A stretch of DNA of 64,000 bases from Anaerocolumna chitinilytica (GTDB lineage: Bacteria > Bacillota > Clostridia > Lachnospirales > Lachnospiraceae), in assembly GCF_014218355.1 (NCBI RefSeq), contig NZ_AP023368.1:3042001-3106000 (forward strand), read 5' to 3'. Both the position numbers and the translations under genes were made by a program. Of this stretch, positions 35,377 to 44,292 are shown in pieces. Each line of letters opens with the position of its first letter. The stretch's first letter is position 1. The notes under the pieces are model-generated. The model worked only from the letters and a program-made list of their open reading frames with translations. It ran no database searches and was not told the origin of the DNA.

Positions 35377-36432
35377 ATGTCTGAGCATAATTACCACGAA
35401 AGTATGAATATCTATAATACAATTCGAATGAGAAAGGTATTGGAAGAACTGCCCTCTTTTTGTAAGGATTTTTTCAGAGGAATTGAACCTACCACCTCTT
35501 CCCTGACCCGGATTGCTTATGCCTATGATCTGCGAGTGTTTTTTGAATTTCTAGCAGCCAAGAATCCCTCCTTTAAGAATAAAGATATCAGAACAATACG
35601 GGTTGATGTATTGGATGAGATTAAGGCAATAGATATAGAAGAATATCTGGATTATCTCTCTTATTATAAAAAGGGAGATATGGAATACATAAATCAGGAA
35701 AATGGAAAAAAAAGAAAACTTATCTCCTTAAGAAGCTTTTATAACTATTATTTTAAAAAAGAAATGATAGTAACAAATCCGGCCGCTTTGGTTAATATCC
35801 CCAAACTTCATACCAAAGAAATCATCCGGCTGGATATTGATGAAGTGGCTCGTCTCTTAGACCAGATTGAATCCGGTGAAAAGATGACAAAGCAACAGTT
35901 AAAGTACCATGAGAAGACAAAGAAAAGAGACCTTGCACTAATAACTCTGTTATTAGGTACCGGTATCCGTGTATCTGAATGTGTAGGACTTGACTTAAAT
36001 GATGTGGATTTTCAAAATGACGGAATCAAGGTCAGAAGAAAAGGCGGCTCGGAATCCATCATTTACTTTGGAGATGAGGTGAGGGAAGCTCTGGAAAGCT
36101 ATCTGGTTGAACGTGATACGATTATACCGGAATCAGGCAGTGAAGAAGCCTTGTTCTTATCTATTCAGAAGAAGCGCATCAATGTCAGATCCGTTGAAAA
36201 CCTTGTCAAAAAATACTCGTCTATGGTTACAAGCCTAAAGCGTATTACCCCCCATAAGCTTCGAAGCACCTATGGCACCAGCCTTTATAGAGAAACAGGT
36301 GATATCTATCTGGTAGCGGATGTATTGGGGCATAAAGATGTCAATACCACCAAGAAGCACTACGCTGCCATTGAAGATTCCAGAAGACGCAGTGCTGCCG
36401 GGAAGGTACGATTAAGAGAAAAGTCTGATTAG
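35377..36432 (+). CDS. Tyrosine recombinase (XerC/D-like integrase)
   Basis: This site-specific recombinase is about 351 aa long. The N-terminal SAM-like DNA-binding domain spans about 20-130. The catalytic domain has GTGIRVSECVGLDLNDVDF (first Arg), HKLRSTYGTS (His-x-x-Arg) and LGHKDVNTTKKHYAAI (His and nucleophile Tyr). The start is placed at 35377 because GGAGGT lies five bases upstream, instead of 35347. No attachment sites or adjacent phage or integron genes are visible, so it looks like a housekeeping-type or stranded recombinase. Its end is eight bases from the convergent PEP-synthase-like gene. Confidence 0.88.
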   Translation: MSEHNYHESMNIYNTIRMRKVLEELPSFCKDFFRGIEPTTSSLTRIAYAYDLRVFFEFLAAKNPSFKNKDIRTIRVDVLDEIKAIDIEEYLDYLSYYKKGDMEYINQENGKKRKLISLRSFYNYYFKKEMIVTNPAALVNIPKLHTKEIIRLDIDEVARLLDQIESGEKMTKQQLKYHEKTKKRDLALITLLLGTGIRVSECVGLDLNDVDFQNDGIKVRRKGGSESIIYFGDEVREALESYLVERDTIIPESGSEEALFLSIQKKRINVRSVENLVKKYSSMVTSLKRITPHKLRSTYGTSLYRETGDIYLVADVLGHKDVNTTKKHYAAIEDSRRRSAAGKVRLREKSD

Positions 36433-36439
36433 GAATTCA

Positions 36440-38872
36440 TTAGATAACTGAAATTGTTCCTTCCTCACCATTTAATATAACAGTGTCTCCTGTTTTTAGA
36501 ACTTCGAATGCATTGCTTACATAATAAATTGCAGGTATGTTCATTTCACGGGTAATAATTCCCATGTGGTCAAAAGGTGAGCCACCACTAACAATCAACC
36601 CTGTTACCTTTCCGACGACCGGAAACAGATCATTACCATGCCCATTCCGAACAACCAGAATACACTCTTCTTCTATCTGCTTAGGAATACAATGACCAAT
36701 CAATATTTTACCTTTTACAGTTCTATTTAAAGAAGAAAGTCCTTTTAAAATTATCTTTGAATCCTCAGCAACCATTTGCACCTCGGTACCAGTGGAGGGT
36801 GCAGTCGAGGGTTCTTTCTCTTCAGTATCATGAACCGTAAATAATGGTTGAGGTGGTATCATCTTTTCTTGTTTCATGTACTTTTCTTTTCTACCGGAGA
36901 TATCAACAGAGGTAATTTCATTCTGTAACGATTTGAAAATTTCATCAAATTTTAGATAATATATATCATCTGCATTACTAAGCGTCGCTAATTCTACAAG
37001 GCGACTCCCTGCAAATGATATTGCCATTTTAAGGTATCCCCATGAACTATCTTCGCAGTAGTAATGATGATTATCAATGGAAGCAAAGGTTTTTTCTGCT
37101 AAGCATAACTTTTCTAAAAACTCACTTTTCTTGTTTTCCGGTATTAACTGAAGTATACGACTTTTCTCTTCTTCTTTTTTCATTTGTATCATAGAAATAG
37201 TCGAATAATATAAGTTTCCATCCTGTTGCATTGATGACTTTATTTTATCAATAATATAATATGGTTTTTCCCTTAGATTATTTGCAGGATTGTTTTTTGG
37301 ACCAGCATTTTGCATACCATAAAGTTTGATATATTCACCGATTAGCTTTTCGAGTTCTATCCAGTTCTCTGAATACTTTAATCTTTCATATACGATTAAG
37401 GGATAGTCTGAACTATGAAGAATACGAGTGCATTCTATATGTTCCTTAAAGAAATCAGAAATGTTAAGCAGCATTTCTCTTTCTTTATTTTTTATGGTTT
37501 TACAGTAAATGAGATTATAAAGTTGTTCTGTGTTTATATCTATATCCAGTTTTTCCAGATAATGATGAAATTCCTCAATATATTCTTCTCCAAGAACGGA
37601 TTCCCAATGGGCTGAATCTATGAAATTGCTATAGTTAAGGGCGGTACTCAAAAAATCAGCAACTTCATAGTCCGTCAACTCTTTTTCCATGAAGTTATCC
37701 ATCTGTGTTTTCATTATAAGAATCTTTGGGAGTAACTCATCTTGAAAAATGCCAAGATTCCTATCAGCTAGGAGTTTTAGCCTGGCTATAGCAGCTTCTC
37801 GTAATTCCCTCTCATTTTGCATACCACCTGTACCAATATACATGTAACCATTTAACTGCTTTATAACTGCATTTTGTGAACCATAACCCGTTCTGTAAAT
37901 CCCCTCTTTTCTGTGGGTGAAACTCATACGGTAAAAATCCTCAAGCAGTGGATATATTGGATATTGCTCGGCTAGAAACCATCTATATTTTTTATCATCT
38001 TCCGTCGCTTCATATGTAAATCTTTCAAATTTCATTGTTGTGATAGGACGAGCTTGTAAAATATAGATATCTTTCCCATCGTAGGTCCATTCAATATCTG
38101 CTGGATAACCAAGCTTTTTTTCTATTTCCACAGCAGTTAATAATAATTGTTTTGTTATTTCATCCGGCAGATGACATTCTCCTTCTTTTGGTTGATTCGT
38201 ATCCGTTATTTTCATCGTGCTTTTATCCATTTTGATAAAATATGATTGTGTATTCGAATCAACAAAATCAGAACATTTCCCTTGAACATAATTGATATAA
38301 GTACTGTTTGTATCATAATTTTTAGTATCCGTCGTAAATATGACCCCAGAGAATTGTCCTTCAATGTATTCCTGTATAATGACACTCATCTTTATCTTTG
38401 ATAAATCATAATCATTCATTTCATAATACGATAAGGCACGTTCAGAAAACAACGACTTATAACATTCCTTAATACTTGTAAGAACTTCATCAATATTTTG
38501 TAGATTAATAAATGATTCAAGTATACCAGCCATACTGTTTTTTTGCAGATCTTCGCAGGTGGCTGATGAACGAACGACATATGTTTGGTTTTCTTTGTTC
38601 AATCCACAACTTGTTAATGTTTTAAGGATGTCCTTTATTTGTATTTTACTAAAGTTAGAAGCGGTAATAAATTCCTGTATTTCTTCATTTTTTCCATTAT
38701 AATCATCAAATGAATAGGTAAAGCCATTTTCTTTCATAAAAGCAGAGTAAAATTCAGTGGATAAGGCACACCCCTTTGGAACATTGAAATCTCCAAAAAG
38801 CCGACCTAAAACATATGCTTTACTTCCGTATAAATCCTGTTCGCATAAAGACAATCTACAAATTTGATTCAT
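36440..38872 (-). CDS. PEP synthase/rifampin phosphotransferase-like enzyme
   Basis: This protein of about 810 aa has an N-terminal PPDK/PEP-synthase ATP-binding domain (about 1-300: FNVPKGCALST, VRSSATCEDL, DIEWTYDGKDIYILQARPIT) and a C-terminal swivelling phospho-His domain (about 720-810: GKILIGH, LIVSGGSPFDHMGIITREMN). The domain order (ATP, middle, His) is that of rifampin phosphotransferase as well as PEP synthase-like proteins; the middle region is divergent. The presumed catalytic His is in FDHMGI. The start is placed at 38872 (MNQICRL), where AAGGAG lies eight bases upstream. It is coupled to the DUF2087 regulator upstream; substrate unknown. Confidence 0.75.
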   Translation of the reverse strand: MNQICRLSLCEQDLYGSKAYVLGRLFGDFNVPKGCALSTEFYSAFMKENGFTYSFDDYNGKNEEIQEFITASNFSKIQIKDILKTLTSCGLNKENQTYVVRSSATCEDLQKNSMAGILESFINLQNIDEVLTSIKECYKSLFSERALSYYEMNDYDLSKIKMSVIIQEYIEGQFSGVIFTTDTKNYDTNSTYINYVQGKCSDFVDSNTQSYFIKMDKSTMKITDTNQPKEGECHLPDEITKQLLLTAVEIEKKLGYPADIEWTYDGKDIYILQARPITTMKFERFTYEATEDDKKYRWFLAEQYPIYPLLEDFYRMSFTHRKEGIYRTGYGSQNAVIKQLNGYMYIGTGGMQNERELREAAIARLKLLADRNLGIFQDELLPKILIMKTQMDNFMEKELTDYEVADFLSTALNYSNFIDSAHWESVLGEEYIEEFHHYLEKLDIDINTEQLYNLIYCKTIKNKEREMLLNISDFFKEHIECTRILHSSDYPLIVYERLKYSENWIELEKLIGEYIKLYGMQNAGPKNNPANNLREKPYYIIDKIKSSMQQDGNLYYSTISMIQMKKEEEKSRILQLIPENKKSEFLEKLCLAEKTFASIDNHHYYCEDSSWGYLKMAISFAGSRLVELATLSNADDIYYLKFDEIFKSLQNEITSVDISGRKEKYMKQEKMIPPQPLFTVHDTEEKEPSTAPSTGTEVQMVAEDSKIILKGLSSLNRTVKGKILIGHCIPKQIEEECILVVRNGHGNDLFPVVGKVTGLIVSGGSPFDHMGIITREMNIPAIYYVSNAFEVLKTGDTVILNGEEGTISVI

Positions 38873-38892
38873 ATTAATATCTCCTTCTATCA

Positions 38893-39690
38893 TTATTGTT
38901 TTACCCAATACCCCTCACCATTTGTTTTCCTATCCAAAAAACCATATTGGACCAAATATCGTCGAATAGTTGAAATATCATCGTAATAATTCTTGATTAT
39001 TGCATTAACTTCTTTTTCAGAATAAATTTTATTTTGGTCAAATTCTTTTGCTAATTGCTGTAATATTATTATTTTATTCTTTTCTTTGGCAGGAAAGGTC
39101 TTGATTATCAATTGACCATCTATATTAAAATATCTCTTCAAAACCTCATCTTTTTCAGATTGGGTGATTGCATATCTATCATCTATCATCGTAGCGGTTC
39201 TGTGAATATCAATAAGGTTATCTTTTTTATTTTCATTCACATTTAGATTGTCCATCCTGTTACTATCTCTCTTTTCTTCAAGTAACTCAGTCATTGCCAC
39301 GATTATTTTTGCTTGTTTATACTTTTCTCTAAATGCAAACCTTTGATTTCGGATAGTTGAGGTATTGGTAGCTTCTGTCATTTCAACAACCTCCTTATCC
39401 GTAAACCCTTTATAAAACATACTCATCAATTCTTTTTGATGTTCCGTTAAGCCAGTGTAGACTTTGCCCATATTCAATAAATAATCGAACATAGAACCAT
39501 GAGTTTCTGTAACATGGGCTTCAACAGCTTTCTTTGCAGTATATAATATGTTTTCAGCAGGGTAAATCACTCCACTTTCGAAGCTTTTTCCGCAAATCAA
39601 ACAGGTAAATTTTTTATTCATATTGTTATAGTAATAACCTTGCTTTAACTCTAAAATGGAAGCCTTCCAAAAGTATTCATCATAGCTCAT
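38893..39690 (-). CDS. DUF2087-domain transcriptional regulator
   Basis: This protein of about 265 aa has an N-terminal zinc-finger-like CLICGKSF ... HVTETH region and a LuxR-type helix-turn-helix near 90-130 (LTEHQKELMSMFYKGFTDKE). The C-terminal DUF2087 domain reads KIYSEKEVNAIIKNYYDDIS, IRRYLVQYGFLDRK. Regulators of this type commonly sit beside resistance-type enzymes. The start is placed at 39690 (MSYDEY) because GAAGGG lies about eight bases upstream. It precedes the PEP-synthase-like gene in the same transcript and may sense the substrate or act at the IR in its own promoter. Confidence 0.75.
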   Translation of the reverse strand: MSYDEYFWKASILELKQGYYYNNMNKKFTCLICGKSFESGVIYPAENILYTAKKAVEAHVTETHGSMFDYLLNMGKVYTGLTEHQKELMSMFYKGFTDKEVVEMTEATNTSTIRNQRFAFREKYKQAKIIVAMTELLEEKRDSNRMDNLNVNENKKDNLIDIHRTATMIDDRYAITQSEKDEVLKRYFNIDGQLIIKTFPAKEKNKIIILQQLAKEFDQNKIYSEKEVNAIIKNYYDDISTIRRYLVQYGFLDRKTNGEGYWVKQ

Positions 39691-39736
39691 ATATAACTTT
39701 CCCTTCATATGTTTACAATTATAATAGACAATAATA

Positions 39737-39765
39737 ACTATAGTCTATATTTATTGCTTTGTCAA
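39737..39765 (-). promoter_or_regulatory. Promoter and putative operator of the DUF2087/PEP-synthase-like operon
   Basis: On the minus strand TTGACA (39765-39760), a 17-base spacer and TATAGT (39742-39737) form a near-consensus promoter. An inverted repeat ATAGAC (39748-39743) and GTCTAT (39729-39724), 13 bases apart, brackets the -10 box. This is where a repressor would act, so the adjacent regulator is a candidate. The 5' leader would be short. Confidence 0.6.
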
Positions 39766-39837
39766 TTATTGGTATGATTTTTTTTAGAAACTTTACTCTG
39801 TCTTCATAAATGAACATTATTATTCGAAAAAACAAAG

Positions 39838-39876
39838 TTAAAAAAATAAAGTACATTCCAAAAAAATGTACTTTAT
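39838..39876 (-). terminator. Intrinsic terminator upstream of the DUF2087 operon
   Basis: ATAAAGTACATT and AATGTACTTTAT form a perfect 12-bp stem, followed on the minus strand by TTTTTTT. It ends the transcript coming from the frameshifted small gene and the HD gene at 40164. Confidence 0.8.
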
Positions 39877-39948
39877 CAATCTTGTCCAGCAAGGATTTTC
39901 TTCTATTCAATTTTAAATCACATTATTTTTATATATATTTCTTATGCT

Positions 39949-40121
39949 TTAAATCCTAAAATCCTGATAATAAGCTTTTGAGATTTTTTCCTCTTTCATA
40001 CACAAATCATGATCTGTCTTTTCCCAAAATACCCGGATGATATCCGTACATTTTACAGCATCACAGTTATATACGACTGCCTTTCCAATTTCATTTTTTT
40101 AGTTATAATATCTACCTCCAT
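39949..40121 (-). pseudogene. Small gene broken (or slipped) in an A7 run
   Basis: ATG 40121, preceded by GAAGG eight bases upstream, opens MEVDIITKK and reaches a run of seven A. The original frame stops after 22 codons. The frame reached by slipping back one base reads NEIGKAVVYNCDAVKCTDII, then FWEKTDHDLCMKEEKISKAY, ending at TAA 39949. The span (173 bases) is one base short of a 57-aa gene. The A AAA AAA stretch is a classic slippage site, so either a homopolymer deletion or programmed slippage explains it. No family match. Confidence 0.5.
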
Positions 40122-40163
40122 GTAATGCACCTTCGTAGATTCCCAAATCAAAAGTGAAAATGA

Positions 40164-40757
40164 TTATCTTATAGATTCCTTTATTCCCGGAAGTATATCA
40201 TAGATAGAACAATTCATTTTCGCTTCAAAGTACTCCTTTATTTCAAAAGTAGCAGTCCATCGTAAAACTGTAAATGGAAAGACGCCATATCGCATGGTGG
40301 AATCTACAAACCGTTGTTCCAAAATACAAAGTCTATCCGGAAATGCAAGGGAGTCACATAAAATAATTAGTTTGTCATAATCATTAAACTCATGATTCTG
40401 AATAAAGTGCTCCATTTCCTCGTGTTCAGACAATGTAATATCCATCTTAGCAATATCATGATTAATGTTTTGGGTTGGATAGGAGTGTGTCAGGCATATT
40501 TCTGCTGGCTCGACCCAATTCTTTGATAATAAGTAACGATACCCATCTATTGTATGTTTTACGGCCGAAGGTCCGTTTCTTCTTCCAATATCATGGAGCA
40601 ATCCGAGTACATAGGCTTTCTCTACATCCAGCCCACAATGCTTCGCAATTGCCTCAGCCGCTTTGGCAGCATTTCTGCAATGATTTATCCATGGTCCGGG
40701 ATTTAATCTATCTGCTAATTGTAATTCTATTTCTGCTTCTTCTCTTAATGGTATCAT
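40164..40757 (-). CDS. HD-domain hydrolase
   Basis: This HD-superfamily phosphohydrolase of about 197 aa has a metal-binding His in INHCRNAAKAAE, the paired HD in LGLLHDIGRRNG, a later His in THSYPTQN and Asp in LCDSLAF. It probably hydrolyses a nucleotide or phosphoester. The start is placed at 40757 (MIPLREE) where GAAGG lies upstream; the track-length start at 40814 would precede it. It is similar in role to the HD proteins at 41959 and 44367, but they are not close in sequence. Confidence 0.75.
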   Translation of the reverse strand: MIPLREEAEIELQLADRLNPGPWINHCRNAAKAAEAIAKHCGLDVEKAYVLGLLHDIGRRNGPSAVKHTIDGYRYLLSKNWVEPAEICLTHSYPTQNINHDIAKMDITLSEHEEMEHFIQNHEFNDYDKLIILCDSLAFPDRLCILEQRFVDSTMRYGVFPFTVLRWTATFEIKEYFEAKMNCSIYDILPGIKESIR

Positions 40758-40842
40758 AGATGCACTACCTTCGCTTTCAATTTTATCGGTATAAAGGTTT
40801 CCTATAATGTACACATTGCCACTTTAAGATTCCTATTCTTCT

Positions 40843-41394
40843 CTAGAGTTCAGATTTCTCTGAAGAGTACATATAAAAATATAATGCAGTTTCTTTCCTA
40901 TACAACGGATTTGTATATACTTTTGTATCAATTCCTCCAAGCTTAAAGCCATACTTAAGATAAAAACGACAAGCAAGCAGATTCCAATCTTGTGTTTCAA
41001 GAGATACACCGCAAAGTCCTCTGTCCTTCCCCCATTGTACAGCTGCATTCATTAACCTGCATCCGATTCCTAGTCCGCGATATTCGCGGTCAACTGCAAG
41101 ATCATCAATAAAAGCGTTCCCGTTCCATCGCTTGCAGACCCTGATACTGCCTATACATTCATCACCAATCAGTGCAAGAAAAGCCACTTGCTCAGGATTA
41201 TTAATATACTCCCTTGGATCAAAAGAATCATTGGGATAGGTTTTTTCTCTTTTTATATCCAGTAAATATTCTGTCGTGTTCCACTTTATACCATCGTATA
41301 TTGGAACAAGCCTTCCGATAATGTCAAAGGGTTGCTGGGGATGTGGCAGTAAATGAAGCATTGTTTTGTCAAATGGAACAATTCTATAATTCAT
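40843..41394 (-). CDS. GNAT N-acetyltransferase
   Basis: This 183-aa acetyltransferase has the acetyl-CoA pyrophosphate loop RGLGIGCRLMNAAVQWGKDR and the final strand region LACRFYLKYGFKLGGIDTKV. It is a typical GNAT of the streptothricin-acetyltransferase or SAT-like shape (IDDLAVDREYRGLGIG). The substrate is unknown. It lies between an HD gene and a YfcE phosphoesterase on the minus strand, each apparently with its own start site. Confidence 0.8.
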   Translation of the reverse strand: MNYRIVPFDKTMLHLLPHPQQPFDIIGRLVPIYDGIKWNTTEYLLDIKREKTYPNDSFDPREYINNPEQVAFLALIGDECIGSIRVCKRWNGNAFIDDLAVDREYRGLGIGCRLMNAAVQWGKDRGLCGVSLETQDWNLLACRFYLKYGFKLGGIDTKVYTNPLYRKETALYFYMYSSEKSEL

Positions 41395-41452
41395 AAATCT
41401 GTACCTCTTTTCTTTATCCCTCGCTATATTAAATCTATTAATTTCCCTGGCT

Positions 41453-41908
41453 TCATGGATGGAGAATTGTTACTTTTTCGTACTGATATTGCCCTGTGTC
41501 CACTGTCATGCGGCACATTGTTATTTCCAAGTCAAAACGCCGTTTACCGCAGCTGCCTGGATTTAGAAACAATATTCCCTCAATAATTTCCGCAGAATAT
41601 TTATGCGAATGACCAAAGACCACTACATCAACATTTGTTAAGTCTTGGGGTATATCTTTCTTGTTGTGAACGATGAAGAACCTGACACCTTCAATTGTAA
41701 TAGTTAGGCTCTTAGGCAGGTTTTCAGCCCAATCTCTGTCATTGTTTCCACGTACTATGTAGGTTTCTCCGAACTGCCTAAGGGTATCAATAATAAGAGG
41801 GGTGTTGATATCTCCTGCATGAATAGAGCAATCTGCTTCAGCAAGTTCAGCCATAACCTGCTCTCGTAAAAGACCATGAGTATCGGATAATATTGCAATA
41901 CGTTTCAT
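41453..41908 (-). CDS. YfcE-family metallophosphoesterase
   Basis: This 151-aa phosphoesterase shows the five metal-site blocks of the YfcE/MJ0936 group: ILSDTHG, HAGDIN, VRGNNDR, HNK and FGHSHK, ending in NPGSCGKRR. Such enzymes hydrolyse simple phosphodiesters with manganese. The short length equals the minimal family core. No partner gene is apparent. Confidence 0.85.
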   Translation of the reverse strand: MKRIAILSDTHGLLREQVMAELAEADCSIHAGDINTPLIIDTLRQFGETYIVRGNNDRDWAENLPKSLTITIEGVRFFIVHNKKDIPQDLTNVDVVVFGHSHKYSAEIIEGILFLNPGSCGKRRFDLEITMCRMTVDTGQYQYEKVTILHP

Positions 41909-41958
41909 TTATTGGCCCTTCTTACTTTTCTGATAATCTTAAATCCTTAGATTAACGT

Positions 41959-42603
41959 TTATTTACCATTCCATTCATCTATAAACTTAACAAGAAATTC
42001 TTCCATATATGCATGTCGATTTTCTGCAATTAATATCCCAGTATCTGTATTCATTAAATTCTTTAGTTTCAGGAGTTTTTCATAGAAGTGATTAATGCTG
42101 GTACTTTCGTGTTGTTCGTATTCTTTGGCGGTCATATCTTCAAGTGGTTTCTCAAATGGCTCATGTATTTGTCGCCCTTTATGTCCGCCATATGCAAATG
42201 TTCTTGCAATTCCAATGGCACCTAATGCATCCAATCTATCTGCATCCTGAACGATCTTTCCTTCAATACTATCAGGGATTATTGATTCACTTCCTTTATA
42301 AGATACTGCCGCTATGATTTTACATATTTTCTCAATTGTAGTTTCATCCACCTCATTATCAGTTAAAAACTTTCGTGCATTCTCTAAATTGTCACCGGTA
42401 TCAAATAATTTTCTATCATCAACATCATGTAATAAGGCGCTAAGCTTGATGAAATAAAGATCACCGCCTTCCTTATGTGCTATGTTTAAAGCATTATTAT
42501 AAACTCGGACACTATGGTAATAATCATGTCCGCTACTATCTCCCCTAAAAATTTCTTTTATATAAACAAAAGCATTTTCTACTACTTGAATTTCATTTAT
42601 CAT
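41959..42603 (-). CDS. HD-domain hydrolase (YedJ-like)
   Basis: This 214-aa HD-superfamily enzyme has GHDYYHSVRVYNNALNIA (first His and Asp), LSALLHDVDDRK (HD pair) and VQDADRLDALGAIGIARTFA (final Asp), the full YedJ/YpgQ pattern. YpgQ-like enzymes are nucleotide pyrophosphatases. The activity here is expected to be hydrolysis of nucleotides or a similar phosphoester with a divalent metal. Cytosolic and monocistronic. Confidence 0.85.
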   Translation of the reverse strand: MINEIQVVENAFVYIKEIFRGDSSGHDYYHSVRVYNNALNIAHKEGGDLYFIKLSALLHDVDDRKLFDTGDNLENARKFLTDNEVDETTIEKICKIIAAVSYKGSESIIPDSIEGKIVQDADRLDALGAIGIARTFAYGGHKGRQIHEPFEKPLEDMTAKEYEQHESTSINHFYEKLLKLKNLMNTDTGILIAENRHAYMEEFLVKFIDEWNGK

Positions 42604-42728
42604 TATTTCGTTTCCTTTTGCTCACTATTTTCTGTTTCGTAAAGTTTCAAATCTTAATTATCAATATTATTGGCTTACTATATTAAATTCATTCTAAACA
42701 GCCTTTTCAATATGTTCGAAAAAGGTAA

Positions 42729-43253
42729 TTATCCTAAATTATAGTACAGATTCTTTGAATTATTAAAAGCAAAGAGGAAGAAAATAGCTGCGATAAAAGA
42801 TAGTATCATACAAATAAATGCTGCCGGTGGTATTAACAGCAGCACAAATGACAGTACATCTAATACAGCAATAAAAGTCCAGGTAGATTTAAGACTGTCC
42901 CCATTAAGACGGACGTTATATTTTTCTTCCACCTCTATAACCCCCATGACAATATTATATGATATATAAAGAGATACAGCAGTTGAAATGATTGCAAAGA
43001 TATAAGTTAATACACCAAGAGACACCGAAATACCCATTAAATCCAATAAGTATAGAAGACCTGAATAAACTGCCATACCACTTGCATATGGCTTAACCTT
43101 CATAAACCGCATACTTTGACCTGACATTTCTGCCAATCCATTAATCATAATAATGTATCCTACAAAATCCGGTATCAGACCGATCTTTGAACTTCCTAAG
43201 CTCAGATGAAAATCCAAAAAAATAAAGATGAAACCGATAAATATATTTTTCAT
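42729..43253 (-). CDS. Five-helix membrane protein, function unknown
   Basis: This 174-aa integral membrane protein has about five hydrophobic segments, starting with NIFIGFIFIFLDFHLSLGSS and PDFVGYIIMINGLAEMS. The two glycine-rich openings suggest a small family of clostridial membrane proteins often found alone. No transport or enzyme motif is visible. It should be in the cytoplasmic membrane; otherwise unknown. Confidence 0.6.
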   Translation of the reverse strand: MKNIFIGFIFIFLDFHLSLGSSKIGLIPDFVGYIIMINGLAEMSGQSMRFMKVKPYASGMAVYSGLLYLLDLMGISVSLGVLTYIFAIISTAVSLYISYNIVMGVIEVEEKYNVRLNGDSLKSTWTFIAVLDVLSFVLLLIPPAAFICMILSFIAAIFFLFAFNNSKNLYYNLG

Positions 43254-43306
43254 TCTATTCCCTCCTTGTAAGATATCCTAATATTACTAATGCGTTGAAC
43301 TGAATA

Positions 43307-43771
43307 TTAATAACTTTGCTTAACCATTTTATAATTCACCAGCGTTATACCCTTTCGTATAACTTGGTTTTCAAATTCTACGATATAGCCTCGTTTTTCA
43401 AAAAATGGTCTGGCAGTAATGGATGCATAGGTTTCAAATCGAAAAATACCCGATGCTCGGGCACTCTGTTCTAATTCATTGACCAATGCTGTCGCAATTC
43501 CCATACTCTGGAAATCTTTGTGTACAAAGAGCCGGTCTAAGTAACCTGTATTATCCATATCAGCGAAACCTACAATGTTTCCATCAATCTCAGCAATAAA
43601 AGTATTGTGCTCCAAAAAAGAGGCATCCCATGCTTCTAAATTAATATTTCCTGACGCCCAAGCGTCAAGCTGCTCATTTGAATAATCTTTTGCATTTATT
43701 TTGTGCACTGTATCGTGAAATAACTTTGCCATATCGGCACAGTCACTCGGTCTATATTTTCGGAGTATCAT
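43307..43771 (-). CDS. GNAT N-acetyltransferase (YafP/ElaA-like)
   Basis: This 154-aa acetyltransferase starts with ILRKYRPSDCADMAKLFHDT and has the acetyl-CoA loop DFQSMGIATALVNELEQSAR, then ARPFFEKRGYIVEFENQV, the usual order in small YafP-like GNATs. The substrate is unknown. It is one of several GNATs in this minus-strand block. Confidence 0.8.
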   Translation of the reverse strand: MILRKYRPSDCADMAKLFHDTVHKINAKDYSNEQLDAWASGNINLEAWDASFLEHNTFIAEIDGNIVGFADMDNTGYLDRLFVHKDFQSMGIATALVNELEQSARASGIFRFETYASITARPFFEKRGYIVEFENQVIRKGITLVNYKMVKQSY

Positions 43772-43878
43772 AACTACCTCATCTATTCTAAATTGATTCT
43801 TAATTTATTCATAACGAACTTTCTACTTTAGATTAAAAAGCAGGAACTATCTAACTAAAAATACTACTATCTGGATTA

Positions 43879-44223
43879 TTACTTCTGCTCACGAATATAG
43901 TTCTCAACAGATTCTTTACATAACTTTAGAAATCTCTCTTCCACAATAGTATTTTTAAAGAATCCTCCAAGGGTACCGCCTAAGGTTATCACGCTAATAA
44001 ACAATTCTTCGCCTGTTTCTGTAATAGTAATATTCATACTTACACGGCTGCCTCCAAAAGAACTATAGCGTTCATATACTCGGACAGCTACCCGTGAATC
44101 TTTCAAGTTAATATCACTTCCATCACCAAAGCTTACCAAAGAATTGTTATTTGTAATATCTTTATGTATCCAAGTAATTAGGTCGTTAAGGTTTCCCTTC
44201 AAATATTGTTCGTATTTAGCCAT
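43879..44223 (-). CDS. DUF6054 protein (paralogue of 46418-46762)
   Basis: This 114-aa protein has the DUF6054 pattern: MAKYEQYLKGNLNDLITWIH, DGSDINLKDSRVAVRVYERY and GGSRVSMNITITETGEEL. The homologue at 46418 is the same length and clearly related, so the pair arose by duplication. The function is unknown. Its 5' end lies next to a 40-bp tandem copy of its own first codons (44195-44274), which probably also supplies its ribosome binding site AAGGGA. Confidence 0.7.
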   Translation of the reverse strand: MAKYEQYLKGNLNDLITWIHKDITNNNSLVSFGDGSDINLKDSRVAVRVYERYSSFGGSRVSMNITITETGEELFISVITLGGTLGGFFKNTIVEERFLKLCKESVENYIREQK

Positions 44224-44274
44224 ATTTTTATATTCCCTTCAAGTTTTGTTCGTATTTAGCCATATTTGAATATT
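44195..44274. repeat. 40-bp tandem duplication covering the DUF6054 start
   Basis: Two adjacent 40-bp units (44195-44234 and 44235-44274) differ at only 4 positions. The first unit lies at the 5' end of the DUF6054 gene and includes its ATG. The second copy upstream encodes a mini frame MAKYEQNLKGI followed by stop and carries AAGGG ahead of the true ATG. Recent tandem duplication is the simplest origin. Confidence 0.85.
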
Positions 44275-44292
44275 ACCTTAATGCTTTCCAAT

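Noticed and set aside
39719..39910. 63-aa ORF upstream of the DUF2087 gene
   Set aside because: It overlaps the near-consensus promoter and the perfect terminator of this region and has low-complexity hydrophobic content, so it is probably not a gene.
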